This document shows, in pieces, positions 11,327-24,044 of a stretch of DNA of 64,000 nt. The notes under the pieces were generated by a model. That model was not told where the DNA came from. It worked only from the letters and a program-made list of their open reading frames with translations, and did not search any database. Position 1 is the first letter of the stretch. Each line of letters begins with the position of its first letter. Made by a program: the position numbers and the translations under genes. This stretch comes from Psilocybe azurescens (lineage: Eukaryota; Basidiomycota; Agaricomycetes; Agaricales; Agrocybaceae), in contig JAJIRX010000767.1 in the NCBI GenBank assembly GCA_023853785.1, forward strand, positions 1 through 64,000. The letters run 5' to 3'.

Positions 11327-13053
11327 TCAACTCCGTGGCTTGAACCCAGCCTCGACCAACGCCCTGCCCTCCCGCACACACCGCTCAACGAGCTCGTTGA
11401 ACTCGACCTCCTTTTGCGCGTGGATCCCGTGGCCCGTGCCCGCCCACCGCAGCAGCTCCACCCTGCTCTTCCCCTCCCCTCCCTCCCCTCCCTCCCTGTC
11501 CCCCATCGCCCTGCGCATGCGCACGCCCTCCAGTCATGGCCTCCCAGATGCGGACGGACCCCGCGGGCCGCACGAGGTGGTCCTCGTCCCCGGTCACCAC
11601 CGCGATCTTGGGCACGTTCGCGGCGATGTGCGCGAGGCGGGCCGGGGAGACGTGGTGCGTGAGCCCGGCGGCCATTTGGGAGATGTGGCCCAGGAGGAGC
11701 TGGGGTTTTGTGATGGCGACGCGGCGCAGGAAACCCTGTGTGAGAGCAGGGTGGGGTTGTTAGTTACGTGAGTTATGTGAGTTATAGTAAGTTGGTTAAA
11801 AAAAAAAGGGAAAAGCGCAACGCAAACGCAAACGCACCTCCTTCTGAACATCGCGATTCGTCTTCCCCTGCTTGTTATCCTCCGTGTTCCCGTTCCACTC
11901 TGCATGTGGGTCGGAGAGCGCGCGCTCGTCGAGCCATTGCGCGGGGAAGAGCATGTCGAGGACTGTGGGCACTTTGTCGACTGGGTCAGGGGTGAATATG
12001 AGCTTTGTGAGGGATGTGAGGCCTTTGAGCTGTGGGAGGGAAGGGAAGGGAGGAGGGAAGGAGTCAGTGCGTGATAGGAGAGGGAGAAGGAGGGGTGGAA
12101 TGAGAAGAGAAGAGAACGTACGGGCGGGAAGTTGTTCCATATGTGGCCTCCTGGAGTGGTCACCGCCAGCACGAGCGACGCGATGCGGTGCGGGATGCGG
12201 TACGCGAGTTCTGTTTGATTGTCAGTAACAGTAAAGGAGAGAGTAACGGGTAGTAAGAAGGAAGGACGTACCCTGTGCAATCATCCCGCCGAGACTGATG
12301 CCCACGACGTTCAGCTCGCGCTCGCCCGTCCAGCCGAGGTAGTCGAGCAGGCAGATGACGTCCTCTGCCATGCCCGAGGTCCTGTGGATTCAATGTTCGG
12401 AATTCGAGGACTGGTTAGCATGATGATGCTATTCTGAGATGTAGCGTAGAGTGGAACGACATGACGTAGTGGTAGCTGGACTTTGGAGCGCGTCTGAGCT
12501 GCAACCAGCATCGATGCACGACATTTTACGCGTATGATTCACTCACTCACTCACGAGCGAACGAACGAGGGAATAACTGAATGAACTCACGTATAAGGAC
12601 CTCTTGGATACCCCGAATTCCCCACCCCGCGATTATCGAACACCAGCGCAGCCGCCTTCCTCTCTCCATTCCCACCTCCCTCCCCACTCGCACTTCCACC
12701 CCGAGCGCCGCCAAACCACCGCACCTGCGGGCCCCACGAGAAGCTGCTCGAGTTCAGGCCCATGATGAACACCACCTTGTCGAGTTTCTGCATCGCGTCC
12801 CGTGTCTTGACATCATCCCCATCCCCACCCACGCCATCCTCCCCGCCGCCTTGACTCCCCCGCAGAGAATCCACGACCTCCCTCGGCCCATGCACCTCAT
12901 AGTACAGCGAGTGGCTCTCGAGCGCGTCGGGGCCCTGGGCGCGCAGCGCCGTGACGGGGCACAGCCCGCGCCGCAGACACGTCGCGGTCGGGAACGCGGT
13001 CGGGAGCGCGGCGAGCGGGGCGTTGCGGGGCGCGGTGGCGGCGGCGGAGGCAT
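11327..13053 (-). CDS. Alpha/beta-hydrolase fold protein
   Basis: Start at MPPPPPP (13053). In order: LYYEVHGPRE, the oxyanion-side segment VVFIMGLNSSSFSW, LVFDNRGVGNSGYP, the nucleophile elbow VVGISLGGMIAQ (Ser), AVVTGDEDHLVRP (acidic residue) and GTGHGIHAQKEVEFNELVER (His). This is a complete Ser-Asp-His triad. At least four introns separate these blocks. The substrate is unknown: the fold covers esterases, lipases and C-C hydrolases, and the DNRGxGxS segment is common in fungal members. The frame is broken near 13030 (a C run after the proline tract) and near 11530, where WEAMTGG must shift by one base to VRMRRAMGD. Both look like base errors in GC-rich sequence. Confidence 0.85.
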
Positions 13054-14292
13054 GTTGGTTGTTATTTTCTTGGTTCTATCGTGGATGTGGAACGGTGCAC
13101 AAGACACAAGAGATAGTGGGTGAGTGGGTTTTGAAAATCGTGTGCTTTTGTGTTTGGGGTGGATTGCGCAGCACCTATCTGTTGGATGGGGCGTTGGATG
13201 GACAGATGGGTGGAGTGTTGGTATCAGCTGAGCTGCAAACTGAGAATGTCCGCGTCAGGAAAGGAATCAGGGGAAAGTCGTAAGCGTTGTGACGTGCTGA
13301 TTGCCGAAGTTCGGCTTTAAACCGGTACGGGTTTGAACTAGCCGGTTCGAGGCTTGAGCGTGACCACACACCGAGGTTCGATTAGGCGCCCAGGTTGGAC
13401 TCGTTACTCTGCAGTGGACGTCTACTGCATGAAAAGGTTCTGTCACTGGGAAGTAAAAATTTATGTATAAATATTCTATGAATGAAAGGATAAGAACCCG
13501 AATCGGGGACGATTCTGAGCCAGATCGAACTTGGGGGACAACAGCTGCCACTGGTGGCCACCGCTGACCGGAATAGCCTCTGATCTTCTGATTTCTGCAA
13601 CTGCAGCACAATGGAATCCGACGGGGTATGTGTCGGATAGCATATGCTCTTACTTTCATTCATCCAAATTGGTGCTGGTCACAGGGAGATCGATCCATGT
13701 GCAAGTGCAAGCGCGGACAGATGTTGAAAAGTGGCAGGCTGCGGTCCACGTCTGGAATTGTTGACTACTTGCACAATTTCTCGCTACACTACAGTGTATT
13801 TTGCAAAGGCTGGCTAAACAGTTTTGCTACATAGTGTTTGATGTCTGACTCGGGTACAGGACTACCCTCGTATTATATACAGAAAATACAGCTCTATACA
13901 ATTTAAATGAGACCATACTTAGGATCATAGCTTCGGTGATCATTAATGTCCGGGCTAAATGTTTGTGATGATAGGTCAAGTGACATGGCTCAGCGATCTC
14001 CTATGAGCAGTGATTGTCATCGCTCGGCGACTGAGAGCAAACAAGCTATTTTTAGGCATGATCTGCGTCCTCGCGCCGAAACTACCCAGTGATCCATCCC
14101 ACCGTGTTGGACCAATCCTCCTCTCTCTTTTGCCTTTGACTGCAGCGTAGTCTAACTCTTTCTCTACAGTCACTGATCTCCCCTAAGCTAATGCAACAGT
14201 GTTTGCGATTCAGCCTTACTTACATGGGAGGAAGAGTCTGAGTCTTTCTATATGTAGTTATCTTTGGACTGCGTCAGCCAAAGGCCGTCTGT

Positions 14293-14323
<31 letters not shown>

Positions 14324-14376
14324 GTCTGCCTGCCCGCCTATTCCTGTCCTGCACCAAAAGGATATAGCCTCCATGG
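13054..14376. other. Intergenic region, divergent promoters
   Basis: Upstream flank of both the hydrolase (-) and the first GRDP gene (+). It holds a CTGC microsatellite at 14287-14334. Open frames on the minus strand at 13267-13663 overlap each other and show no family features. Confidence 0.45.
14287..14334 (+). repeat. (CTGC)n microsatellite
   Basis: Tetranucleotide repeat of CTGC units with two T interruptions, about 125 bp upstream of the first GRDP start codon and 45 bp before its TATA box. Confidence 0.85.
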
Positions 14377-14383
14377 TATATAA
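14377..14383 (+). promoter_or_regulatory. TATA box of the first GRDP gene
   Basis: GGTATATAACGAC, 78 bp upstream of the ATG at 14461. The paralogue has GGTATATAGAGAC at the equivalent place (19007), so the element was kept after duplication. Confidence 0.6.
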
Positions 14384-14460
14384 CGACAAAAGCGATCCCT
14401 AATCCCGGGGTTTCCTCAGCAATACGCCCTGGCCCCTGGCCCTTGAGAGTCGAGACGACC

Positions 14461-17243
14461 ATGACCGACGTGGCTCCCCACCCGCATACAACGCACCTCC
14501 CTCCCGTAAATCTACTCTTCGCGAGAATGCAGCTGGAGACTTAGCCCAGCTTCCTACATACACCCCTCCATCGACGTTCGTGATAGGGGTACTACTACCG
14601 CGCCATTGGTCGGGCTACCCGAGATTAAGGGCCACTTAGCACTCTTGCGTGCCTTTGCGGAGCTGAAGAGGCATGTCGAGTTCTTGGATGTTGGTGTGCC
14701 GCACGTGCCTGGGAATAAGGAGCAGAAGTGGGCTTGGGTTGTGGGGCTGGCTGTTGAACGGTAAGCATGCTCATTCGCTCATTGCTGCGCACTTTGTACT
14801 CCATGTCAGGACGACTCACGAAGATTTCGATTTTGGACACCACCAGCTTCGACGTTTGGTGCAGAGCGCTCACTGCCGATGATGCGAAGGAAGCCACATC
14901 TGTAGTCTTGCCTCCTTTAGACGTTATCATGGTAAGTACATATGTACATACGTTATATCAAAAGCAATACATAACACTGATTGTAATTATCCCATTAAAC
15001 CAGGTCTGGCATTCGTACATGCTTAATCCACGGTATGTCTGGCGCCGTTTCTCGAATACTTGGGAAATACCGATACAAGCTCGATCACACCGCGACACAG
15101 CTGGTACGCAGAGGACTGCATGCGGATCCTTGCTTGCAAAAACCTGAAGAGACTGGAACCGGCCTTCAGAGAGCTGCTGCTCGATCCATCGTCCATTCTC
15201 TCAGACTCGCCTGCAAAACCCCGAGTTGATCACTGGCAGCAAGGCACCAAGCTAGGATTTAATCTCCTAGAGGAAATGCAGAACATGACCCGGAAAACGA
15301 TATCGTGTCCTATGTGCGATGCAGCCATTGACGTCGGTGTGTACTATTGTTTTTGTGTCAATGCTCTGCCATATTATATATGATCGTATCTTACTCATGG
15401 ACGTATGTTTAGACTATATGAACCGACAAGGCACAGGATACTTGCAGCAGAAATTCAGCACCGCATGTGTCAAGGAGGGCTGCACTTTTGGTGAGATAAA
15501 TAAAGAGAAGCTGGCCCTTGGGAAGCTCGCTCGCGATCTCGCAATGAACATCTCGGAGACCCCTGCAGACCACCTCGCGTAAGCCCACCCTGCCAAATAT
15601 ACACTAGTATCACCGAAGCCTTATTCATTATTTCATCGCACAGTGGAACCCTTCTCACATCCTCCCTCTGCTGATGTGGAGAAGGGCAAGAAGATAAAAG
15701 ATACTGCACTGGGAGATCGTACATGCCTCCGATAAAAATCCGTCGCAGACCAAGTATACGTACGGAAGTCGTGAGCTGTACCTTGCGATAATGAAATTCT
15801 CTAAATACTCTCTCGCACCGCTGAGGGTACAAATGGGATTCCCGTATCAACCTCTTCTGTAAGTGTCACAATCGTCTTTATTGCCATGCACGGTGCAATG
15901 ACTTATTGGATCATAGAGTGAGTAGGATCATGAGCGCCTATAGCGATGACAAGGTGTATTCGGTTGAACTTGTTGGGGCGGTGAGTGTTATCGAAGAGCT
16001 TCAGAAATCGTGATTGAAAAAGTGCAGGTTCTTCGTCAAGGCTCCTTTGTTGGGAAGATGCATGACCTTGGCTGGACGGCGCCCGGGTTCTTCGACGGTT
16101 CTAGCGATGAATTAGCGCTGCAACATGCGTTGGCTAGATATCACGCGTGCGTTCATTCCCTTAGTCTGTTACTGTAGTCTCAAGTTGGTCTGCCATTACG
16201 CGCAGATTCTTGGACCTGATGTCCTCATCTCCCGCTTCTTTCTTCGTGCCGACCTTGGATATTGACCTGGTCTGGCACACTCACCAACTGTGTCCAGAGA
16301 AGTATGAACTGGACTGCAAGAAGCATCTCGCCAAGTTCATAGATCAGTGCGTTTCCCGTCTTTTTTCATACATCATTATCTGCCTGCTAACAAACAATCA
16401 AGCGACGACAAAGTCGAAGGAATAAGACTATCGTCCGCGTTCGACATCACCTGTCGTGCTTGGAAAGAGCGGTTCAGCGTGCGATACACCCACTGTGGCT
16501 GTCCCATTCCCGGAGACACTATAGGCCAGCGTCTGTCGCGCATGGTCGGGATGTACTCCCAGTCTCCGGCGGCACCTCCTTCCCATCTGACGCCATTCAA
16601 CCGCCCGGACCTCCTTTCTGCTACGCACCCCAGCGACCACAACGCAGTGCGCTTCGTGGCGAAGGATAAACGGGCACACAAGATTGCGACGCAGAGGTAC
16701 GAGAATCTAGCCAAGAAGAAGCAGAAAGAGCGCGAGAGGGCCGTGAAGAAGGACGCTCAAGCGTCGTCTCGGAGTGTAGACGCGTACAGGGGCAGCGGAG
16801 ATGAGAAAGGGGAGAAGCTTGACTGTGTCCACGGCCGCGATGTGCCCGAGGACAGGGCCTCGAACTCGCGCTATGCGCACGATACCATCCCCTTCTTGGT
16901 CCCCGTCCCAATGTATTACTATGGAGGTGCGCTGCCCATTGGTGCGGCATGCGTCGCCGCAGGGGGTTTCACAGCCAACAACGCTGGAGGGGTGAGCATT
17001 AACTAATCTAGTGTTCCCATGAGCGGTCGCTCATCCGTTCGTTTCTAGTGTAGCAGCGGATGCGGCGCTGGAGGATGTGGAGGAGGCGCTGGAGGTGAGT
17101 GTGGCGGAGGGGTTCAACTGGTAAGAGTTTCTACATTGTATCCAGAGCTGTTCATGTACATAGGCTTATTGCTTTCTATTTCAGGGGGAGCTGCTGATTG
17201 CGGCGGCGGCGGAGGCTGCGGAGGAGGCTGCGGAGGTGGTTGA
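14461..17243 (+). CDS. Glycine-rich domain-containing protein (GRDP/DUF1399 family), copy 1
   Basis: Family diagnostic blocks are present in order: LVGLPEIKGHLALL, FDVWCR, VWHSYMLNPR joined to WYAEDCMRI, LGFNLLEE, ICPMC-like TISCPMC, YCSL-like KYSLAPLRVQMGF, ASFFVPTLDIDLVWHTHQL (the second W-H motif), then DNAVRF and a charged KKKQKERERAVKK coiled segment. The C-terminus is a Gly/Cys tail (GCGAGGCGGGAGG, then GGGGGCGGGCGGG) split by an intron, ending TGA at 17241-17243. In plants and fungi these proteins are linked to stress and development, but no enzymatic role is established. About a dozen introns. Frame is lost at C and G runs near 14475 and 14588 and again near 15660-15770. The second copy shows what the frame should be in each case. 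No signal peptide. Confidence 0.87.
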
Positions 17244-19006
17244 CGATGGCCACTTGTTATTGGCCAACTCAAACTTTCTTTATGATTTTCGGTATATTCT
17301 GCTGGGCTCGATTTGTAAACTTTGCACAGGCACATATTTCTGAAAATGACAGAGATGATTGTCCGCAGAATGAAGAGGAGAAGCAACTCAAGGACATTGT
17401 GGCATCGTCAAAGATGATCCGTGCGACACTGCGTTGCCCAACATGCTTTTGAAGGTCCGTGCGCAAACCCCACAGGAACGCGGCGCGACAAGTTACAACT
17501 TCAGCAGCATGCTACAAACAATCAGGAATCCCTTCTGCCAGGTATCCTTAAAATGTTCACAAACGTCCATACATCGACTTTGAGTTATGTTATCCCTTGC
17601 GCAAAGACAGGGCTTCGTACCACGACGGCGTTGCTCTGATAAGCACACTTCAGCTTATTACCTTCTATCGTTAAACTGAACATACAAAAGATCAACTCAA
17701 AATGACTCTGGATATAACCTACCCCTCCAGGAAACCGGATTCTCTTTGCATGGATACAATGACTGTTTACTCGGAGTCGCAGTCAAAGTTGCAGTCACAG
17801 AAATCTCAAACACATTTGGCCCCTCGGACTCTGAGATTGCCTCCGGATCTTTGCGTCTGGCAAAAACGTCACCGCCTCAGCCAAAGGAATTAGAGGGTCG
17901 TATACTTGGACGGTCTCACAGAGCACTTAGTCAACGCGTGTTACAGAAATTCTATTGATATCCCTTTTCAAGTTTCGTCTATTCTGCTCCTGCGTCTAGC
18001 AATGACAGAACAAGGAGGCCCAGATTCGTCACATCACTTCCTGCTTCCGCTCATCCACTGTGCCTGTGTCTTCTGTCAAGGTAGACTATTGCCGGTAAAT
18101 ATTTATTCCTTCAAGTTTAGCGCCTATTAAAAACTTCCATGTGAATATTATCTGGGCCACGTATGACGAAAGCATCATCGAACACACTCTACCTGCGCCT
18201 ACATGGAAAGACTTCGGGGACCTTACCCAGACTGGTAGATTTCCTAAATTGTCCATAATTAAGTTCAATGCAACACTGAACTACTATTCCCGTTCCCTTG
18301 TTGAAGAAAATTTGTGATGAAATAGCTCGAAGGCTGCTTCCGTTGATAACATGGAATTAGATCCACGTGGATATGCAAATCAAGACCAAGGTGACTACGA
18401 AGATGGATTAGGTCGTACGAGATACCAGGACTGGAACTATTTGGTGCACACATTAACTGAGTAAACCAAAATATACAGTCACACTAACTCAAGCATTCAA
18501 TCCTGGTGTTCAATATGGCTGACTCAGTATATAAATGATGTTCAGTAGTTATGTACATGATAAATTATATGTACACAGAGGTCAGACAGTATTCTACTAC
18601 GACAGTGATATCAGTAATTATAATCACGTGCAACTCAATGAGGCCTGCTCGGTGGATAAGCTTGTGAGTTGCGTGCCTGACGGTACTATGTGAACTATTT
18701 TTAGAACACCATAAATGCCCAGCGATGTTGATAAACATCGTGCCATTTTCTTACTTAGAACCCAACCCAAACCATACTTTGACCTCGCGCCCAAACCCAA
18801 CAGAGCGCATATGTACCGTCTTCAACCAACGCTTCTGTATCATCACCGCACAGTCTGATTCGTACTCCAAACCCTCTGGAAACTAAGGGCCGCTACGGGA
18901 GGGAGTGTTGTCAATGCCAGAATTACCCCTGAACAGCCTCCCAAAGCTGTGTACCTGTCCGCCTAACTCTGTCCCATACACCCCCCAAAGAGTAGGGAAT
19001 TTATGG
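17244..19006. other. Spacer between the two GRDP genes
   Basis: 1.8 kb with no confident gene. Overlapping frames near 17702-17958 (for example MTLDITYPSRKP, YNDCLLGVAVKVAV) could be a decayed gene, but I recognise nothing. The final 60 bp resemble the promoter of copy 1. Confidence 0.4.
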
Positions 19007-19013
19007 TATATAG
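19007..19013 (+). promoter_or_regulatory. TATA box of the second GRDP gene
   Basis: GGTATATAGAGAC, 49 bp upstream of the ATG at 19062, equivalent to the element at 14377. Confidence 0.55.
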
Positions 19014-19061
19014 AGACGAAGGGAATTCGGAGCTTCACCATATCTAAATCTTCCCTTCAAC

Positions 19062-21772
19062 ATGAATGACGAGGTTCCTCCTCCCACATACAACGCATTT
19101 TCGTCCGACAGAACTGCTGGTGGTGGTGGAAATATTGCAAATGCTCCTCCGCCTCCTGATTACACTCCCCATCAAAGTTCGTGATTGGGTCTACCATCAC
19201 TACTGAGCCGTTGGTTGGTTTGCCCGAGATTAAAGGCCATTTGGCACTCTTGCATAACTTTGCAGAGCTGAAGAAGCAAGTCGAAAAATGACCGTTAGTG
19301 TGCCATACGTGCCTACGGATGCAGAACGAAAGTGGACATGGTTTGTAGGGTTGGCCGTCGAACGGTAAGCACGAGGTAACCAAGACTTACATATATCAAA
19401 CTCACTTGCCCACACAGCTTCGACGTCTGGTGCAGAACTCTCAGGGCAGCTGACGCCAGGGCATTACCATCTACAGTCATTCCTCCTATAGACGTCATCA
19501 TGGCAAGTATTAATATTCGTTATAGAAAACTCGCATTGGCTGAGGTCCCGCTTAGGTCTGGCATTCATACATGCTTAATCCACGGTATGTCTGGACCTTA
19601 GTGAAATTTGGCCTTCATTAAACCTCAAATCCAGCTGGTATGCAGAGGACTGCATGCGCATAGCTGAATGTAAAAATCTCAAGAGCATGGAGCCGACATT
19701 CAGAAAGCTTCTGGTTGAACCATGGTCTATACTTTCAGACCCTCCTACTGAGCCTCGAGTCGATCATTGGAAACGAAGCACCAAACTAGGGTTTAATCTA
19801 CTTGAAGAAGTTGGAAACATGACTAGGAAGGCTATAATATGTCCTATGTGCAGTAATCGCATTGGTGTCGGTGCGTCAATTGTATCAGTTCAGGCGCTAC
19901 ATTAAATCTTACAATAACTCAGATTATATGAACCATGAAGGAACAGGATACTTTCAACAGAAGTTCAGCATTCGTTGTGAGAAGCAAAGTTGCACCCTCG
20001 GTGAAATAACCAAGGAGAAGCTGGCTCTCGCAAAACTTACTCGCGATCTCGCAACGAAGAATACTGGAAACCCGGAAGATAGTCTTGCGTAAGCTCACCC
20101 TTTTATTCACGCCAGCATCTTATACGATACGTATGTCCAGCGGATCTCTTTTCACGTCCTCTCCGTCCGACGTGGAGAAAGGCAAAAAGGTCAAGAAGCT
20201 AGTTTGCGATAGTGTTAAGTCGTCCGATAAAAATTCTCCGCTGAAAAAGTATGCGTATGGAAGTCACGAGTATCATCGTGAATTGCACCTCGCGATCATG
20301 GAACTTTGCAAATACTCTCTCGGGACGCTAAAGATCCGAATGGGATTTTCGTACCAGCCTCGTCTGTAAGCTCAGAATTCACGATCACTGTCAAAGAATG
20401 ACTTATTGTATCACAGAGTGAGTAGAATTATGAGTGCTTATAACGACGACAGAATCTACTCCGTCGAACTTGTTGGAGCGGTGAGTTTCCACGAGGCTTT
20501 CAGAGATTATGCATTGGCATTTAGAAAAATGTGCAGGTTCTTCGTCAAGGCTCCTTTGTTGGCAAGATGTACGATCTCGGATGGACAGCGCCTGGATTCT
20601 TCGATGGCCCCAGCGACGAATTAGCACTTCAACATGCGTTGGCTAGATATCACGCGTACATCTATTTCCTTCTGCTATAATCGCCAAGTATCCTAACACA
20701 TTAGCAGATTCTTGGATCTTATGTCGTCCTCTCCAGCTTCCTTTTTCGTACCGACTCTGGACATCGACCTTGTGTGGCATACGCACCAGCTATACCCAGA
20801 GAAATACGAGCTCGATTGCAAGAAGCATCTTGGAAGGTTCATTGATCAGTATGTCCCATGTTTACACTGTTTGATCTCAAAATCTGCTTGCTGAGCAAAA
20901 ATTTAGCGACGACAAGGTCGAAGGACTAAGGCTATCCTCTGCGTTTGACATCACCTGCCGTGCCTGGAAAGAACGATTCAACGTCCAATACACTCACTGT
21001 GGGTGCCCTATCCCCGGAGACACAATAGGCCAGCGTCTATCGCGCATGGTTGGGGTTTACTCTCAACACGCCGAACCCCTTCCCATCTCATGCCATTTGA
21101 CCGCCCGGATCTCCTTTCCGCCACACATCCAAGCGACCACAACGCTGTCCGTTTCGTTGCACAGAACGAGCGTGCCCATAGGATCACGACGCTGAGGTAC
21201 GAGAACCTGGCCAAGAAGAAGCAGAAGGAGCGAGAGAAGGCAGCCAAGAAGGAGGCCAAAGCATTGTCTCGCGGAGTGGACGGGAGACTTGGATCAGAGG
21301 TGAATGGCGTGAGCTATATACAACGCCGCGACCAGCCTGCGGGCGCCCCAAAACAGGTCCTCTGCTTCTCGTTACGCGCACGACGCTACTCCCTTCTTAG
21401 TTCCTGTTCCAATATTCTTTGGAGGTGGGCTGCCCATTGGTGTAGCTGCATGTGTCGCTGCAGGGGGACTGACAGCCAGTTCTGCTGGAGGGGTGAGCTT
21501 TTCATTTCAATCATAGAGTGGTCACTGATCCTTCTAATGTCTAGTGCGGAGGCTGTGGAAGTGCAGCTGGATGTGGAGGAGGTCCCTGTTAGTCATCCTC
21601 CTTGTATAAACAACTTACCTTATATGCTTACCGCCATTTACAGCCGGCGGAGGATGTGGTGGAAGTGGAAGTGGTGGCGGATGCGGGGAGGTGGTGGATG
21701 CGGAGGTGGTGGTGGTGGTGGTGGATGTGGAGGAGGAGGGGGATGTGGAGGGGGGATGTGGGGGGAGGTTAA
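19062..21772 (+). CDS. Glycine-rich domain-containing protein (GRDP/DUF1399 family), copy 2
   Basis: Tandem paralogue of the gene at 14461, with the same exon plan and close sequence: LVGLPEIKGHLALL, FDVWCRTL, VWHSYMLNPR, LGFNLLEE, SGSLFTSSPSDVEKGKK, ASFFVPTLDIDLVWHTHQL, DDKVEGLRLSSAFDITCRAW, CGCPIPGDTIGQRLSRMVG and a KKKQKEREKAAKK segment. The tail is longer and more Cys/Gly repetitive than in copy 1 (repeats of GGGGCGG type, 21640-21770), ending near GGGY/TAA at 21770-21772. Short-run frame breaks occur near 19173 (CCCC for CCCCC), 19288 (AAAAA), 21085 (CCCC), 21345 and in the G-rich tail. In each, adding or removing one base restores alignment with copy 1. Function as for copy 1: no known catalytic activity. 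Confidence 0.86.
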
Positions 21773-22016
21773 TCTTTGGCGTGAATATATAGCATATGTT
21801 CCTCGTATATAAGATATCATTTTTTTATCTGCCTGTACATTAATATTAAGATGGTGTAAACCAAATATATTTCGCAATATCAAGAGATAATCCTGTGAAC
21901 TAGAAAGCGTTTCTGGAAAATAGCAAACATATGGGCAACCTAGTAGTAGCAAACTACTGTCATAAAGCATGATGTAATACTGTCCGCACGGCTCAGGAAG
22001 TGGATACTAGAAACAT

Positions 22017-23287
22017 TTAGGGAATGTTCCTTCCATACGACATGTCAAGGGCAGAAGGATACACAGTTTCCTTGTCTTCGCCATCATGTCGCGCATCATA
22101 ACCTAGTACAGATTTGGATCTCTTCCGGGAACTAATTGAGGGAGGGAAGCGCGAAGCTGCCATCACGGCCTGCGAGAAGGAAGAGTCTCCGGTACTCGAG
22201 GAGCCAGACCTATTGGCTTTACTAATGATAGAGTCGGGAATAGGCGATAACTTGGGGTCGTTCCGAAGAGCATTAGACGGCGCCATAAAAGGATTACAGG
22301 GCGGTGCGAAGCGAATGTTGTTCGAATCAAACTGGAGAACAGGCGCTCCTTCTCCAAGGTCTTGATCGATGCGCTTCTTGGACTGATTGGTTTCGGTGAT
22401 AGTTATTCCACTCCAGGAGGTTTTGGAGACACCTTCAGCACGAACTGGGGCATTCTTGGGCGTGATCGGCGGGAATGGTATTATAGGAGAAAAAGAAGGT
22501 GAGGGTGATACAGGAGAATGTTGGACATGACCACGATACTGTCTCTCGAGGTGCTCTTTATGGGCTGGGGTTGGTGACGGGGGCGGTGGAGGCAAATGAA
22601 AGGGTATATACGTCGCCGCTTTGTCGGAGGTATGCGCCAGAGGAGGGGAGGTCAAGTAATGACTGTCTAACTCCAAGGAGGTGTCATTGACATTCGACAT
22701 GGAAGATAAGGAATTGCTGGGAAGAGAAAACGAGTTGCTCTAGAAAGTCAATGAATATTATATCACGAGATGGAAGGAACAGGTAGATATCATACATTGC
22801 TTTCCGAATCCATTTTCTTGTGCTGACGTCCCGTCCCCGCGATCTCGAGACCGTGCTTGCTACCTCTGTTACTGTCCAACCTAACCTTTTCACCCACTCC
22901 AACCGCGGCATGGTCCGTCTTTACCAATGTGTCTGAAGTTCCAAGGTCCTGCCAAGTCACACGATCTCGTCCGACAGGAATAGCAGGGAGAGACATCCCA
23001 GCCTCCATCTTCTTCCTGGACGAATGGTAGCAGCTGTAAATAGCATACGCGATCACAGTGGTGACGGCAAGCACGATAAATGCAAAAGCAAGATATGCCC
23101 AGACACTAAGATGATTGAACGGCTTTGCTTCCAGTGTGTGGAGGCGCGACTTTTGGATGGTAGGATCCAGAGGGAGGGTGTTGTTATCGGACGGAGCAAG
23201 GAATGTGCGAAAATTGAAACGAAGTACGCGAAAGGGTACAGGTGATTCTCCTGCTTCCGTGTCCACGAGCATGGTTCTGGGAGCCAT
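22017..23287 (-). CDS. Single-pass membrane protein with proline-rich cytoplasmic tail, function unknown
   Basis: Two exons are clear. The first contains a lumenal or extracellular segment followed by one hydrophobic span, about residues 62-84 (LSVWAYLAFAFIVLAVTTVIAY), then a basic stop-transfer stretch (HSSRKK). A phase-0 intron (GTATGAT...CTAG, about 22740-22794) joins SESN to SNSFSLPSNS. The second exon is Ser/Pro-rich with PPPPPSPTPAHKEH and SSRKRSKS, ending RNIP at 22017. The start is uncertain: the frame continues upstream of the Met at 23287 (LLVHLKGAALLCHN), so more exons probably exist between 23290 and the TATA-like site at 23550. This layout (lumenal part, one span, low-complexity tail) is common in Agaricomycetes surface or sensor-like proteins. 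I cannot assign a role. Confidence 0.65.
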
Positions 23288-23549
23288 GTTATGGCAAAGT
23301 AGAGCTGCGCCTTTCAGGTGAACCAGAAGCTGTATGGCAAGGGCCGGAGGCCGTCTTCAGGAAGAGACAAAAGCAACGGGCATCCCTGACCCGACAAAAG
23401 TTTAACTGAAGAGAGAATGCAAGCGGGGAGAATGGACCAAACGCATCGATTTTTGAGGGCATTAAGAATGTGGCTGGCAGGATGGAACCATTCGCAACCG
23501 TCAGACTAACTGGCAATAGAGTAGTGCGTTTCGTCCCAGCCTAGTTCCA

Positions 23550-23557
23550 TTTATATA
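23550..23557 (-). promoter_or_regulatory. TATA box, minus strand
   Basis: TATATAAA on the minus strand, about 260 bp upstream of the Met at 23287. That distance fits the idea that the gene has one or more further 5' exons. Confidence 0.45.
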
Positions 23558-24044
23558 ACGGGCCTAGAGATGCCCTTTGGTACAACAGCCGAATACGGAA
23601 GAATGATCCGATTTGACAATCCGGAGGTCACGACTTTTGGACAACAGATTCGCTTGACTTTCTTTATAGTGCGCTCACGAGTGTTCAACACCGTATTGCA
23701 TTGAAGATTCAGATAGGAGCCAGTTGTCTGTCTGTGGCTTGAAAACGGAGAGGAAGTCCACATGTGCACTCACGAAGATGACGATGTTGACGCCATATTG
23801 ACGACTTCCCCTTGCACAAATGGAATTACCGCTGTAGACTAATCTCAATCATCGGAACATTGCTATGTATACAGTCTTGAAGCTCTTTATGCGAAACACC
23901 TCCTCGCATAAAACAGCCCGAAAACTGTGAAATCGAGTCACAAGCGATCCAAAATCCAGGATTTAGGATTTGCACCAATATACCAATAATATAATAATAT
24001 GAAGCGGTGAAGAATTGGTGAAAAATAATAAAGATAAAACATAT
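23558..24044. other. Intergenic, includes Pol III termination side of the tRNA
   Basis: No gene seen. On the minus strand, just after the tRNA 3' end, a TTTT run near 24034-24037 could end Pol III transcription. Confidence 0.4.

Noticed and set aside
13267..13663. Two overlapping minus-strand frames of 93-130 codons
   Set aside because: They differ in frame over the same DNA and show no conserved block or splice support.
17702..17958. Possible small or decayed gene between the GRDP copies
   Set aside because: Two frames alternate without a recognisable family or clear splice sites.
21638..21970. Proline-rich minus-strand frame
   Set aside because: It is the complement of the Gly/Cys tail of the second GRDP gene.
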